A DNA stretch of 64,000 nt from Brachionus koreanus (Eukaryota; Rotifera; Eurotatoria; Ploima; Brachionidae). The stretch is from positions 963,247-1,027,246 of the forward strand of contig PJRA01000198.1 in the NCBI GenBank assembly GCA_016987375.1. Direction: 5' to 3'. Position 1 is the first letter of the stretch, and every line of letters starts with the position of its first letter. The notes beneath the pieces were generated by a model, which saw only the letters and a list, made by a program, of their open reading frames with translations, searched no databases and was not told the origin of the DNA. The position numbers and the translations under genes were made by a program. This document shows, piece after piece, positions 34,751 to 44,445 of this stretch.

Positions 34751-35098
34751 ATGAACAACGAAAATGTACAAGCCAATGGTCAGCTGCAAGAAATATTGGA
34801 ATCTTACCAAGATCTGTTTGGAGACTTGAGCAATCAATACAATTTGGACAAGGGATTTTATGATCTGAAATACGAAGATTTTCTAACAAAAAATAGTGAT
34901 AATTCGGATATAGAATATCCTTTGTCATTAAGGGAGGTTGAAAACGCTCAAAGTGAAACAATCAATAATCAAGATGACGCTGTTCTTCTGAGCCAAAATT
35001 TGAGCGATAAACATCAATCAAATGATGAGTTTATTGAAGAGTTAAAAGACTGTATACGTAAAATAAATGAAAAAAAAGAAAGTCCTATTTTAAAATAA
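34751..35098 (+). CDS. Orphan array gene C1: short acidic protein, 115 aa
   Basis: I do not recognise this gene. From the ATG at 34751 the frame runs 115 codons to TAA. The product is acidic, rich in Asn, Asp, Glu and Gln, and ends with NDEFIEELKDCIRKINEKKE. The FIEELK core matches the motif in A (FIQELK), B (FLKELK), C2 (YLEELK) and D (YVEELK), which is the reason for including it in the array. It lies only 166 bases before C2 on the same strand, so C1 and C2 may be exons of one gene; I found no donor and acceptor pair that joins them cleanly in frame. It could also be a truncated paralogue. Coding status is moderately supported. Confidence 0.5.
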   Translation: MNNENVQANGQLQEILESYQDLFGDLSNQYNLDKGFYDLKYEDFLTKNSDNSDIEYPLSLREVENAQSETINNQDDAVLLSQNLSDKHQSNDEFIEELKDCIRKINEKKESPILK

Positions 35099-35264
35099 GC
35101 AGTGACTCAACAAGTTCAAAACTAAAAGCTAATTTTGTCAATTATTTTTTAGAACAGGAAATTCTTAGCATTTTTTTAATTTTATTTTTAAAAATAAATT
35201 TTCTAAAAATTTAAATGTCTAATTTAAAATATTAAGGTATTTTATTTTATTCAAAAATAAGAAA

Positions 35265-35834
35265 ATGGACAAAAAAAAAGCTCCGTATTTGGAAGAATTA
35301 AAAATTTTTTTAAACAAAAAAGAGAAAATTGGAAATCCGGCATCTATTCTAGAAGACAAGACAACTAACAGCGATAGCTCTCTGAACATAAATGACTTTT
35401 TAACAACTAGCTCGGAAGATATTTTTGAGTCATCAAAGAAAAAAAAAAGTGTTCAATTTAGTCCCAATCAACCAAATGAATTTAATAATAATTTTTTTAT
35501 TCAGCTAAAAAAAATAATCGAAAAGCTGGATCCATTAGAACCAAGAATACGAACAGTATGGGAATTTGAGTCCTTTGATCAGGGCTGTTCATCGAGCTCT
35601 TCTAACTTCGAAGCTAGTAGTTATCACATAAATGATCAACACAAATATTTGACTTTGAACATTTTTTGCCCAAATGAAAAGGATAACGTTGATGATCCAA
35701 GCAGTATTTATTTTATCCCAATTGAAAATGGCACTACTATACCCAATTTAGAGCTTAGGCTTTTCTTCGATCTGGAAAAACACAAAAATTTAATACAAAA
35801 TAAAAATTTGAATTTAATTGTCAAACAAAATTAA
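35265..35834 (+). CDS. Orphan array gene C2: 189-aa protein with the shared YFDLEKY-type domain
   Basis: I do not recognise this gene. It resembles gene D along its length. Residues 7-17 read APYLEELKIFL (D: TAYVEELKDFL); residues 76-87 read NFFIQLKKIIEK (D: DEFYKELNKILEK); and residues 129-187 form the shared domain, with LTLNIFCP, then YFIPIENG, LELRLFFDLEKHKNL and LNLIV. The protein ends directly after this domain, while D continues about 60 residues with a basic tail. Serine-rich low-complexity linkers separate the conserved parts. An AG immediately precedes the ATG context (AATAAG, 35256-35261), so the frame could also begin as an internal exon. The function is unknown. Confidence 0.65.
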   Translation: MDKKKAPYLEELKIFLNKKEKIGNPASILEDKTTNSDSSLNINDFLTTSSEDIFESSKKKKSVQFSPNQPNEFNNNFFIQLKKIIEKLDPLEPRIRTVWEFESFDQGCSSSSSNFEASSYHINDQHKYLTLNIFCPNEKDNVDDPSSIYFIPIENGTTIPNLELRLFFDLEKHKNLIQNKNLNLIVKQN

Positions 35835-37812
35835 TTAATAAAGCTTTAAAATTAAAAAAAAATTTTAAATTGGATTTCATTTTTTGCTAGAATGAATGCT
35901 CAAAAATTTTAATTAACAAAAGCATATAGTCGATTGCCTATTCAAGTGTAAACATTTATTCATTTAGTCAGAGAAAATATTTTTTTTTGCTTTCATTTGA
36001 ATGAGAAAAAGATTTTAATACTCTCATATTAATGGTAAATTATCATGATAGCCTATTATCAAATCAATCTTTTCATAATAGCACTGTGTAAATTAAAAAC
36101 TATTTATAATTAGCAATGAATATTTTGGTTTATTAAACAATTGTTTCCGTTAAATGACGGTCAGCTGATTGGGAAGGAAGAAGTACACAAATATCTTCTT
36201 TATAAGGTTTTTCAAGTAAACTAGGAATCTTTTTAGCTTTATCACTAAAGTTTGAAGCTTTTTTTTAGCCTTCTTCTTTCAAGTAATTCAAATTTTGTCA
36301 AATTTGGCTAATAAATATGATCATCTTAGATTATATAAAAATCACAGTTATCACCTTTTCATAACTAATTCTAATAAAAAATTTTTTTTTTAAAAAAAGT
36401 TAATTTAAAGACTGTCGAGCATGAGCTTTTTCAGTCATAAAATGAGTTGTGAGTAAAATGTTATAAATTTTGTCTTTGAAAAAGTATTATAGAGTTATGA
36501 TGATAATATAATAAGTAATCAATAAGAAGAAAAAAAAAGGAAAAAAGATAAAATTAATTATATTGTATGTAATTTTAATCTTTATCTTCAAATATGTCGA
36601 CTCTGAAAACAAAATCTTCTAAAAGGATATTGTTTGCACACAATCAAGTTGGAATAATAACTGGTCTTGCACTGAAACTTCTTATGTATTCACTAAAAAG
36701 CTGTAAAATTAGTGGGTTATAATGAGCAATTGATCTATTGAATTTTTATTTAAGAAAAAAGTATGGAATCAACTAGAACTTTGATTTATTTTATTGATTA
36801 AGTTTTGCAATCTGCAATATACAGATTACACGGTACTTAGGGACAATGATCCCTTTAAGCCCTAGTTCCATTGACTTTGCCCAAGAAGACAATCGCTTAT
36901 AAACTGGAACTATTTTTTCTTGCTTATTTAAACAGGCTTTTTTGAAATTAATATTATGAAAATTTTATTTAATCTTGCTATTTTAATTGTCCTATAATGA
37001 ACAATGGTATTTAAACAAAATACACACAATAATCTTAAAAGTTTTGTTATGATTAAATTTCAAAAGATATTTAGGAAAAAAAATCAAAAATAAAGATTGA
37101 AAAAAAATTTAATCATTCATTTAGATTAAGACAATTTTTCTATCAAATAAGAGTGATTTTTAGACAAATTAAGATCATAAAAACAATCGAATGAAAAAAA
37201 ATATTTGCCAATATTGTAATGTATTCCATAAGAGAAAATAATGAGTTTACAACTGGTTCACAATATTTATTGTGACAAGTATAAAAATACACTGATAACA
37301 GAAAACAAGATAAATGAGTGCAAAATGTGATTATTTCGAGTTTGAGTGAGTTATTTTCTTCAATGGTCAGACAATTAAAAGCTTTTTTTACTGGAAAATA
37401 TAACGTAGCTATACATATTAGGGTGTAATAAAGAAGAAGTTATCAAAAACATTATATAACTTATCATATGAATAAAAAATATTTCTATTATGAATTAGAA
37501 TACAAGTCAATTCTATATTATAAAGTACTTTTCACAATTAGAATATTTTTATTATAGCGCCTATGCATTTTTAGTAATTTTTGTAGCACACAAACGCAAT
37601 TAAGTACCGTGAAAACGAGTCAATACTAATTCAAAATCTCCATAAGGTGTTTTGAGGATAAAAATGGTTGATGGATGACAAAAAATGGAACACGTGTTTT
37701 ATTTGTTAGTTCAAAGTCTTTTTAAATTGATAGAAAAATGCACAATTAAAGTGCGCCTAGAGGAAAATACAATCCAAAATAGCAATAGTTCTTGAAATTT
37801 AGCTCAAATCCT
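35835..37812. other. Intergenic, no gene recognised
   Basis: The sequence is A+T-rich with no credible coding frame. CACGGTACTTA at 36829 and its inverse TAAGTACCGTG near 37603 are 11-base matches about 780 bases apart, but no target duplication or coding content supports a transposon there. Confidence 0.45.
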
Positions 37813-38029
37813 TTAACACTAGAAGCACCAAATCATTTTCTTAACTAATCTTTTAAATCCTCTTATCTTTTGAATAGTTTTTTTCAAATGAATATATCTC
37901 TTTTGATTTATGTGGATTTTAAAATTTTTTTAAAAAAATTGTATTACTTTATAAAATTATTATATTTATATTATAATATATTTTTGAATTTAAAAAACGT
38001 GAAAAAATGCTTGGTGCTTCTAGTGTTAA
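37813..38029. mobile_element. Non-autonomous piggyBac-like element (TTAA-bounded)
   Basis: The left end is TTAA-CACTAGAAGCACCAA and the right end TTGGTGCTTCTAGTG-TTAA, a perfect 15-base inverted repeat flanked by TTAA. The total length is 217 bases and it is internally A+T-rich without coding capacity. A second, end-truncated copy in inverted orientation starts at 40077. Confidence 0.85.
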
Positions 38030-38487
38030 ATAAAGAAGAAAAAAATTAGAAAATAATCAAATTGAATAAAATTTTATTAACCTTTAATTGTTTTATATTC
38101 ACTTTTACCCAGTTTTTGCTTCTCCATATTAGCAAAAATTTTGTTTTTTACAGATTTTGTCTGATTTGGCTAAGCTGAAAAAGGAGCCCAAATCTTTTCT
38201 TTTTCTTCTTTAGCAAAATTTTAGCAATCAAATAAATTATTTCAAATTTTAATTAATTATTTGTTAAAAGACTTTTAAAAGCATTTTGAAAGAATAAAAA
38301 ATTCAATAAAATATTTTATCTAAATACGTAGATAATTGTTTAGTCATGTGTAAATTTTCATTTATTAAGTAATAGTCAAATTTCTCCTAGTATATGATTC
38401 ACCATTTTCCCTAAAATATTTCGAATATTTTTTTTTCATTAAACATTTTTTTATTTTTCTCTAAATTGAATAAATTTAAAATATTAA
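38030..38487. other. Upstream region of orphan gene D
   Basis: No gene or RNA is visible. A pyrimidine-rich segment precedes the ATG, and no clear splice acceptor lies directly before it, unlike genes A and B. Confidence 0.4.
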
Positions 38488-39492
38488 ATGAGTGAGAAAG
38501 AAAATCCAAAAGAATCTGATTCAGAGCTCAACATTGATGAAATCGACAAAAAAATCAGTCGCAAAAATGTTAAAATAAAGACTGCCTATGTCGAAGAACT
38601 AAAAGATTTCCTGGTAAAAGGAAAGAAAGACGATAATGACGAAACAAATGTGTCTGTGAGAATTTTTAAAAAACCAACTGAAGAAGAAGAAACTAATAAC
38701 AATGAGTTCAGATATTCGACTATAAGTGACGAAATAGACAATTCATTTGGCTACTTAAACGATTCGTCATATAGCTCTGATCAGGATGACACAAATGTAA
38801 ATGAAAATTTTTTCAAATTTGTCAAAGGTCAAAAAGATGATGAATTTTATAAAGAACTAAACAAAATTTTGGAAAAGTATCCCAATGGTCCAACAAATAA
38901 ATTAGAGACCAAGGTTCGCTCGAGTTTAAAATCAACCAGCAATGGGCAAATAGAAGAGGAAAAATTTTTCGACAATTACAGACAGACTTTGCAGGATAAA
39001 ATGAAGCCGGATGAAATTGAACAAGAGGTGAAGAGAGTGAGAATTTTTTTCGAATGGTTGGCTACTAACCACGGAATAAATCTATTTAAAAAAAAAGACA
39101 ATAACAACAATATAGTTGTGAATGTATTTCATCCGAGTGCTAGTGAAAATACATTTTCCAACAATCCAAAAAAAGTTATGTACAAGCCTGTTGAAGATGG
39201 CATTAACCTGAAAAGTCTAGAAGTAAGAATTTATTTTGATTCAAAAAAGTATAAGAATTTGTTGGACATTGATCAATTGGATCTTTTTTTGACTGATTCA
39301 AATGATGATGAAATGCTTAAGCTGAACAAAAGTGAAAAAACTCAAAACCAAGCTAGTAGCGAAGAGAGTAAAGAAGAAACGGACGAACGCTCTTCTGAAA
39401 ATGGTATGTTTAGCAAATTGAATAGAATAAATCCTTTCAAACGGATCAGAGGCTTTAGTTTTACTCCAAATGTTTTTCGACATAAAAAATAA
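38488..39492 (+). CDS. Orphan array gene D: 334-aa acidic protein with the shared YFDLEKY-type domain
   Basis: I do not recognise this gene. It is a single open frame of 334 codons. Order of features: acidic, lysine-rich start; TAYVEELKDFL (residues 32-42); an Asp/Ser-rich disordered stretch; DEFYKELNKILEK (from 118); a probably helical segment with IEQEVKRVRIFFEWLA (about 178-193); the shared domain at about 209-272, containing VVNVFHP, VMYKPVEDG, LEVRIYFDSKKYKNLL and LDLFL; a Glu/Ser-rich linker; and a basic C-terminus with INPFKRIRGF. The C-terminal NPFKR/FNKLFGR-like basic end recalls that of gene A. It is closest to C2. No signal peptide or membrane segment is visible, so it is probably intracellular. 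Confidence 0.72.
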   Translation: MSEKENPKESDSELNIDEIDKKISRKNVKIKTAYVEELKDFLVKGKKDDNDETNVSVRIFKKPTEEEETNNNEFRYSTISDEIDNSFGYLNDSSYSSDQDDTNVNENFFKFVKGQKDDEFYKELNKILEKYPNGPTNKLETKVRSSLKSTSNGQIEEEKFFDNYRQTLQDKMKPDEIEQEVKRVRIFFEWLATNHGINLFKKKDNNNNIVVNVFHPSASENTFSNNPKKVMYKPVEDGINLKSLEVRIYFDSKKYKNLLDIDQLDLFLTDSNDDEMLKLNKSEKTQNQASSEESKEETDERSSENGMFSKLNRINPFKRIRGFSFTPNVFRHKK

Positions 39493-40076
39493 TTAATTTT
39501 TCCTATTTAAATCAATTAAATGCTTGAATATTAAAAAAATTTATTTTTAAAAATTAATTTTTAATTTAATATTAGGTTAATCTAAACAAAAATAAATCTC
39601 TAATTTGTGATGAAAAAAAAAATTAAAAATTTATTTTAGATTAATCACAATAAATCTGAATAATTTTTTTTTAACCAAATGATAAAAGCTGATAAAATAA
39701 AATTTCAGAACTCAAAGTCATTCAAGATCATTTTTTTATATGTATTAGCTCATCTTCATTTATTAACCATTGATTAAAAATATGAATGATTTAAATAAAT
39801 AATGAGTAGATTTTTCAATCCTTAAAAAGCTGCTTCTAACAGAAGATGCTGATTCAACATTCAAGAATTTAAAAAGAATGTCATCACCCTGAGCCAGAAC
39901 GTTGTTTGTGTGTTAAAACAAAAATACTTGAATTATGAATTTTTTTGACATATGAAAAAAATTTTCTATTATTTTTTGAGCAAAATTAACGCAATAAAAT
40001 ATTACTTCTGGTTAATAAAAGTCAAAAATGGATAATTTATCTACAATATAAAATATTTAAAATACATTAAGCTTAT
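39493..40076. other. Intergenic, no gene recognised
   Basis: This is A+T-rich sequence downstream of gene D. No open frame or repeat is recognised before the TTAA-bounded element at 40077. Confidence 0.4.
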
Positions 40077-40190
40077 TTAACACTAGAAGCACCAAGCATT
40101 TTTAAAATTTTAAAATCTACATAAAAAAGATTTATTCATTTGAAAAATCTATTCAAAAGATACGAGGATTTAAAAATTCTTTCGTCATCT
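40077..40190. mobile_element. Truncated copy of the piggyBac-like element
   Basis: It begins TTAA-CACTAGAAGCACCAA followed by GCATTTTT, identical to the inverse of the right end of the 37813-38029 element. Interior blocks such as TTCATTTGAAAAA and CTATTCAAAAGATA also match that element in inverse. The opposite TTAA end is not found. Confidence 0.7.
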
Positions 40191-40303
40191 AAAATTAAAG
40201 TTAAAATTTTCTAAAAAATTAATTAATAATTAATTATTAATCAGATATGAAATGCAACATTTTGTAAATAATTATTATTTATAATCAAAAATTTCTTAAA
40301 ATT

Positions 40304-40504
40304 GGCATTGTGAAATTTCATACAAAACTTTCAATACAAAAAGAAAAAAATCTTATAACTCTTGTTCCAATAGTCATAAATTTGTTCTGCAGATGAAACA
40401 AAGTGAAACAACTGTTGTTTCACCTATTGCGCAAGTCTGCAAAATTTGTGCAAAATTCCACTCAATTTAAAAATATTGAAAATAAATCTCAATCAATTTG
40501 CAAA
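40304..40504 (+). mobile_element. MITE-like element, family A, copy 2
   Basis: It starts GGCATTGTGAAATTTCATAC, followed by AATCTTATAACTC, AATTTGTTCTGCAGATGAAA and a short palindrome GTGAAACAA-CTG-TTGTTTCAC near 40408, then TGCAAAATTTGTGCAAAATT. The copy ending at 43482 on the other strand has the same blocks in the same order. Confidence 0.75.
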
Positions 40505-40717
40505 GATATTGCAGAAAGCAAAGATATTATTGCAAAAGAACAAAAATAAAAGCACTAATTTGAAAATTTTTTTTTTCTCTTCAATTTGATATATCACACT
40601 CGCCATAAAAATATAATTAAAATTATTATTATCTTTTAAAAATTTATAATCAAAAAACTTCCTCTAAAAATTAAAAAATAAAAGTCTGTGCTAAAGTTTA
40701 GAAATTTTTAAAATTTA

Positions 40718-40890
40718 TTATTTGAAATGTCCGCCTTTGGCCTTATAACAAGCCAAAACTCTTTTTGGCATTGATTCAATCAATTTTTGTACGTACTCAG
40801 TCGGAATCTGCAGCCACTCTTTGTGTAAAACCTCTTTTAAATGCTCAATAGAGGTTACTTTAGTGTTTACCATTTTAGCATCCATGTATG
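40718..40890 (-). pseudogene. Tc1/mariner transposase C-terminal remnant
   Basis: The minus-strand frame ends in IPTEYVQKLIESMPKR followed by VLACYKAKGGHFK and a stop. This is the characteristic C-terminal end of Tc1-like transposases (W..IP....KLV.SMPRR...V..AKGG.TKY). The preceding VTSIEHLKEVLHKEW also fits. Nothing of the catalytic DDE core precedes it, so only the last 50-60 codons remain. No terminal repeats were identified. Confidence 0.85.
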
Positions 40891-41320
40891 ACCATAATAT
40901 GTATATTGAAAATAAATTCAGTGTCAAAAATGACACGACGGGTAATTAAAGGTATAAAAAATTTTGGTAATTTTGGTGTTAAAGTTTATTGAAAAAATTT
41001 TTGCAAAAGTTAAGTTTTTTATGAAAATATTTTTTTTTAAATTTTTTAGACTTAAAAATTAAGTGACTCATTTGAAAATTTGGGAATCTTTTTGAAACGC
41101 CCGAGTCACCTAATATGACAGGCAATTTTATTAGAGAAAATCAATTGAATAATAATTTTAGGTTTTAAAATAGTCTAGAATTTTTTGGAAAACAATATTA
41201 ACATTTTTTTAGCTTTTCAGTTCATTCACTATTTAGAAAAAAAAATGAAATATTACAAAATTAAAATTACATAACGTGAATTATTTTTGCACATTAATTG
41301 TGTTTAGGATAAAAATCAGA
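40891..41320. other. Upstream region of the low-molecular-weight phosphatase gene
   Basis: No gene is visible. The sequence AAAACGCCCGAGTCACC-like patch near 41095-41110 is the only less A+T-rich segment. The promoter of the phosphatase gene should lie here. Confidence 0.35.
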
Positions 41321-41898
41321 ATGACAAAGCACAGTGTTCTATTTGTTTGTTTAGGTAAGATCATTATAAATAAATAAATTCACAAAAAAAAGATATGCTC
41401 AGTTTTTTTTACTCAAAGGAAATATATGCCGTTCACCTATGGGTGAAGCAATTCTTCACGATCTTGCATCAAAAAAAGGAGTTCGAGAAGATTGGTTGAT
41501 AGATTCTGCCGGCACTGGCGGACATGAGGCCGGAAGTAGAATTTACGCAGGGGCACAGCGAGTCCTTAAAAAATACGGAATCAATTATGAGCACATAGCC
41601 AGACAAGTTAATTTTAATTTTATTTTGATTTGATTCCAATTTTATTTTAAAGATTACTGCGCAAGATTTTGACAAATTTGATTTAATCCTTGGCTTTGAT
41701 ACTGATAATATCAGAAATTTGGAAAGAATAAAACCAAAAAATAGCAAAGCTGAAATTAAATTGGTCAATTTTTTTAACGAAAAAAGAAAGAATAAAAATA
41801 TCGAAGATCCTTGGTATCCTGATACAAATGAGGCATTTGAAGCTGTTTATACCGATTGTCTTGAAGCATGCACAACTTTACTCAACCAAAAAAAATAG
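41321..41898 (+). CDS. ACP1: Low-molecular-weight protein tyrosine phosphatase (ACP1 family), 155 aa, three exons
   Basis: This cytosolic cysteine phosphatase removes phosphate from phosphotyrosine proteins. Exons by hand: 41321-41354, 41419-41606 and 41653-41898, 468 bases in frame. The catalytic loop VCLGNICRSP crosses the first splice junction, with nucleophile Cys10 and Arg16 in the CX5RS pattern. Other landmarks are PMGEAI, DSAGTGG, the ARQITAQDFDKFDLIL segment joined over intron 2, and the general-acid loop DPWYPDTNEAFEAVY near the C-terminus. The usual family length is about 157 residues, so it is complete. It lies 183 bases upstream of COX17 on the same strand. Confidence 0.95.
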
Positions 41899-42081
41899 AC
41901 ATTTATTTTAAATATTTTTTAAATTATTCAATTAAATTGAGTTTGAAACTTAAATTTTATTATATTCAAAAAAAAAATAATAAAAAAATTTAAATTTATT
42001 TAAACAAGACATTAAACTCTTGTTCTTGTTAAAATTTTGAGAGTAGTTTTTAAATTTGAAAAATATAATTTTAAATAGATA

Positions 42082-42300
42082 ATGAACAATTCATCGACAT
42101 CAACCACATCAACAAATACGAAATCTTGCGATACAGATTCGTGCACACTTGAACAAAAGCCAAAATTAAAGCCGTGCTGTGCATGTCCAGAGACTAAAAA
42201 AGCCCGGGATGCGTGTATTGTCGAAAAAGGTCAGGAGAATTGCAGTGATTTGATCGAAGCCCATAAAGAATGTATGAGAAAACTCGGTTTTAATGTATGA
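42082..42300 (+). CDS. COX17: Cytochrome c oxidase copper chaperone COX17, 72 aa
   Basis: COX17 carries copper in the mitochondrial intermembrane space to SCO1 and COX11 for cytochrome oxidase assembly. The product has a variable Ser/Thr-rich start, then [16 protein letters not shown], with the copper-binding CC pair, and the twin CX9C motifs ([11 protein letters not shown] and [11 protein letters not shown]) that fold via MIA40. It ends RKLGFNV, like the human RALGFKI. Human COX17 is 63 residues, so only the N-terminus is longer. The final GTA TGA also forms a plausible splice donor; an alternative 3' exon at about 42453-42531 would replace the last residue. Confidence 0.95.
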   Translation: MNNSSTSTTSTNTKSCDTDSCTLEQKPKLKPCCACPETKKARDACIVEKGQENCSDLIEAHKECMRKLGFNV

Positions 42301-43282
42301 TTGATTGATAAAAAAAAATTTTTTAAAAAGTTATTTTTATTTATAATTAAATTTTTGATTAAAATAAAATAGTTAAAATTAAGAATTTTAAAATGTGTCC
42401 ATTAATTTTTCAATACCATTTCTAATTAATGAGTGACAATATTTCTTTTAGATAAATGAAACCATTAGTGGATCCGATGTTATTAGTCAAGGGACAAAAG
42501 TTTTGACGCATAAAAAAAATAATAAAGCATAAGAAATTAAACCATAGCATAATGAATAAAAAGTCAAGATTTTTATTTTTTTCGCAAATTTTTTTATTAA
42601 ATAAAAAAATTTTTGGAAAGTGAATGGAACAATTGGCAAATTTTCGCCTAAACCTTTAAAAGAAAAAGTGCTTTTTAAACATTTTTAAAATCATATTTAT
42701 TTATTTTAAAATTGGCTCTAACCAATTGACAAAATATATTCGCAATCTATATTCATTTACCGTTTAAATAATAAGAATGAGTCATAAAATTTTGAGCCTT
42801 CTGTAGCAACTATTCATTCAACTATTCTTTTCATTCAATTTTTAATTTGGCAATAATAATCCAGTCTAAATATTTTCATCATCAAATAAATAACTCAAAA
42901 TTCAAATTGATAATCAATATAAAAATTTTTCAAACAAAAATTATTTTGCAAAAAATTAAAAAATAACTTAAAACATTAATCGACTAGTTTTAAAACTCCT
43001 TATTTAAATGAATATTTAAATTAGCTAAAATTTTACATTTAAAAAAAAAAATCTAAAAGTTTATTTAATTTTCAACTTAAAAAAATTAGTCGATTTAATA
43101 ATCAACCAAAAAAAATGCAATAGCATGTGTTTTCGCAACATTATGTTCACAATAAGATTTTTTAAAATAAAAAAATTAGCAAAATACTTAGATTTTTGAA
43201 TAAATATATTCCGTAAAAAAAGTTTTTTTTTTTTAAATTTAATGTAAATCTTGCTTTTGAATATAACAAGTCTACAAAACAT
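42301..43282. other. Intergenic, with a possible alternative 3' exon of COX17
   Basis: Apart from the short open segment at 42453-42531 after a TTTCTTTTAG acceptor, no coding sequence is visible. The minus-strand frames at 43061-43383 overlap a MITE and are not genes. Confidence 0.45.
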
Positions 43283-43482
43283 GTGCAAATTGATTGGCAT
43301 TTATTTTCAATATTAATATATTGAGTTGAATTTTGCACAAATTGCAAGATTTTGCACGATAGGTTAAACAACAGTTGTTTCACTATGTTTCATCTGCAGA
43401 ACAAATTTTTGACAATTAGAACAAAAGTTATAAAATTTTTTACTTTTTGTAATGAAAGTTTTTTATGAAATTTCACAATGCC
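43283..43482 (-). mobile_element. MITE-like element, family A, copy 3
   Basis: Read on the minus strand from 43482 it begins GGCATTGTGAAATTTCATAA and contains AATTTTATAACTTTTG, AATTTGTTCTGCAGATGAAA, the palindrome GTGAAACAA-CTG-TTGTTTAAC and TTGTGCAAAATTCAACTCAA, all as in the copy at 40304. The match is close over about 200 bases, so these two are the youngest pair of the family. Confidence 0.75.
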
Positions 43483-44086
43483 TTTTTTATATTTATATTC
43501 TAGATTTACATGCTCTAATGGCACAAAAGCCAAACACTGTAAGGCTCTAAATAAATGATAATAGTCTTTCTCTTTGGCTTGAACATGTTTACACATTTTC
43601 TGAATAAAATGAACATATTTTCATATAAAGTGTGACTTTGTGAACAGATGTACTATTCCCAAAGAAAATTAATTTATTTAAATTTAGTCGATTATTATGG
43701 AATAACTAATTAATTACAATGATATTTTTTTTAAATAAAACAACCACTTCTAGTCGTAAGACATAAATTGATTAAAATAATAATTAATAATCAATAAAAT
43801 AACTAACTATTTTTTCTCCTATTATATCATTTAGTGCGGTCAAAAATATCACAAATTTACAAATTCTAGACCATTAGTGGTAAAACTACTGACAGTTTGA
43901 ATAAATTAGTAAACTTGCGGCAAGCCTTTGAAAATATGATTTTCATATTTTTATTTATTTAGGTATAAATCTTTTAAATTTGATCTATTTCATATAAAAT
44001 TGCTTGTAAATTTTTTTTTTGAGAAACTTTATTTTAAATATATTATGTAAATTGTTAACATCCAATTTTTTTTTTAATTTTTAGTT
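43483..44086. other. Intergenic, no gene recognised
   Basis: This is A+T-rich sequence running up to the assembly gap. The 3' end of DNAJB13 may just reach this side. Confidence 0.4.
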
Positions 44087-44445
44087 NNNNNNNNNNNNNN
44101 NNNNNNNNNNNNNNNNNNNNNNNNNNNNNNNNNNNNNNNNNNNNNNNNNNNNNNNNNNNNNNNNNNNNNNNNNNNNNNNNNNNNNNNNNNNNNNNNNNNN
44201 NNNNNNNNNNNNNNNNNNNNNNNNNNNNNNNNNNNNNNNNNNNNNNNNNNNNNNNNNNNNNNNNNNNNNNNNNNNNNNNNNNNNNNNNNNNNNNNNNNNN
44301 NNNNNNNNNNNNNNNNNNNNNNNNNNNNNNNNNNNNNNNNNNNNNNNNNNNNNNNNNNNNNNNNNNNNNNNNNNNNNNNNNNNNNNNNNNNNNNNNNNNN
44401 NNNNNNNNNNNNNNNNNNNNNNNNNNNNNNNNNNNNNNNNNNNNN
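44087..44445. other. Assembly gap (359 N)
   Basis: Undetermined bases hide the last few codons and the stop of DNAJB13. Confidence 0.99.

Noticed and set aside
34705..34863. Alternative frame overlapping the start of C1 (MDIIQFFNKIFERY)
   Set aside because: It has no motif of the array and ends after about 50 codons; the C1 frame carries the shared FIEELK motif.
36829..37613. 780-bp transposon bounded by CACGGTACTTA and TAAGTACCGTG
   Set aside because: An 11-base inverted match at this distance is expected by chance in a window this size; there is no target duplication, no coding content and no second copy.
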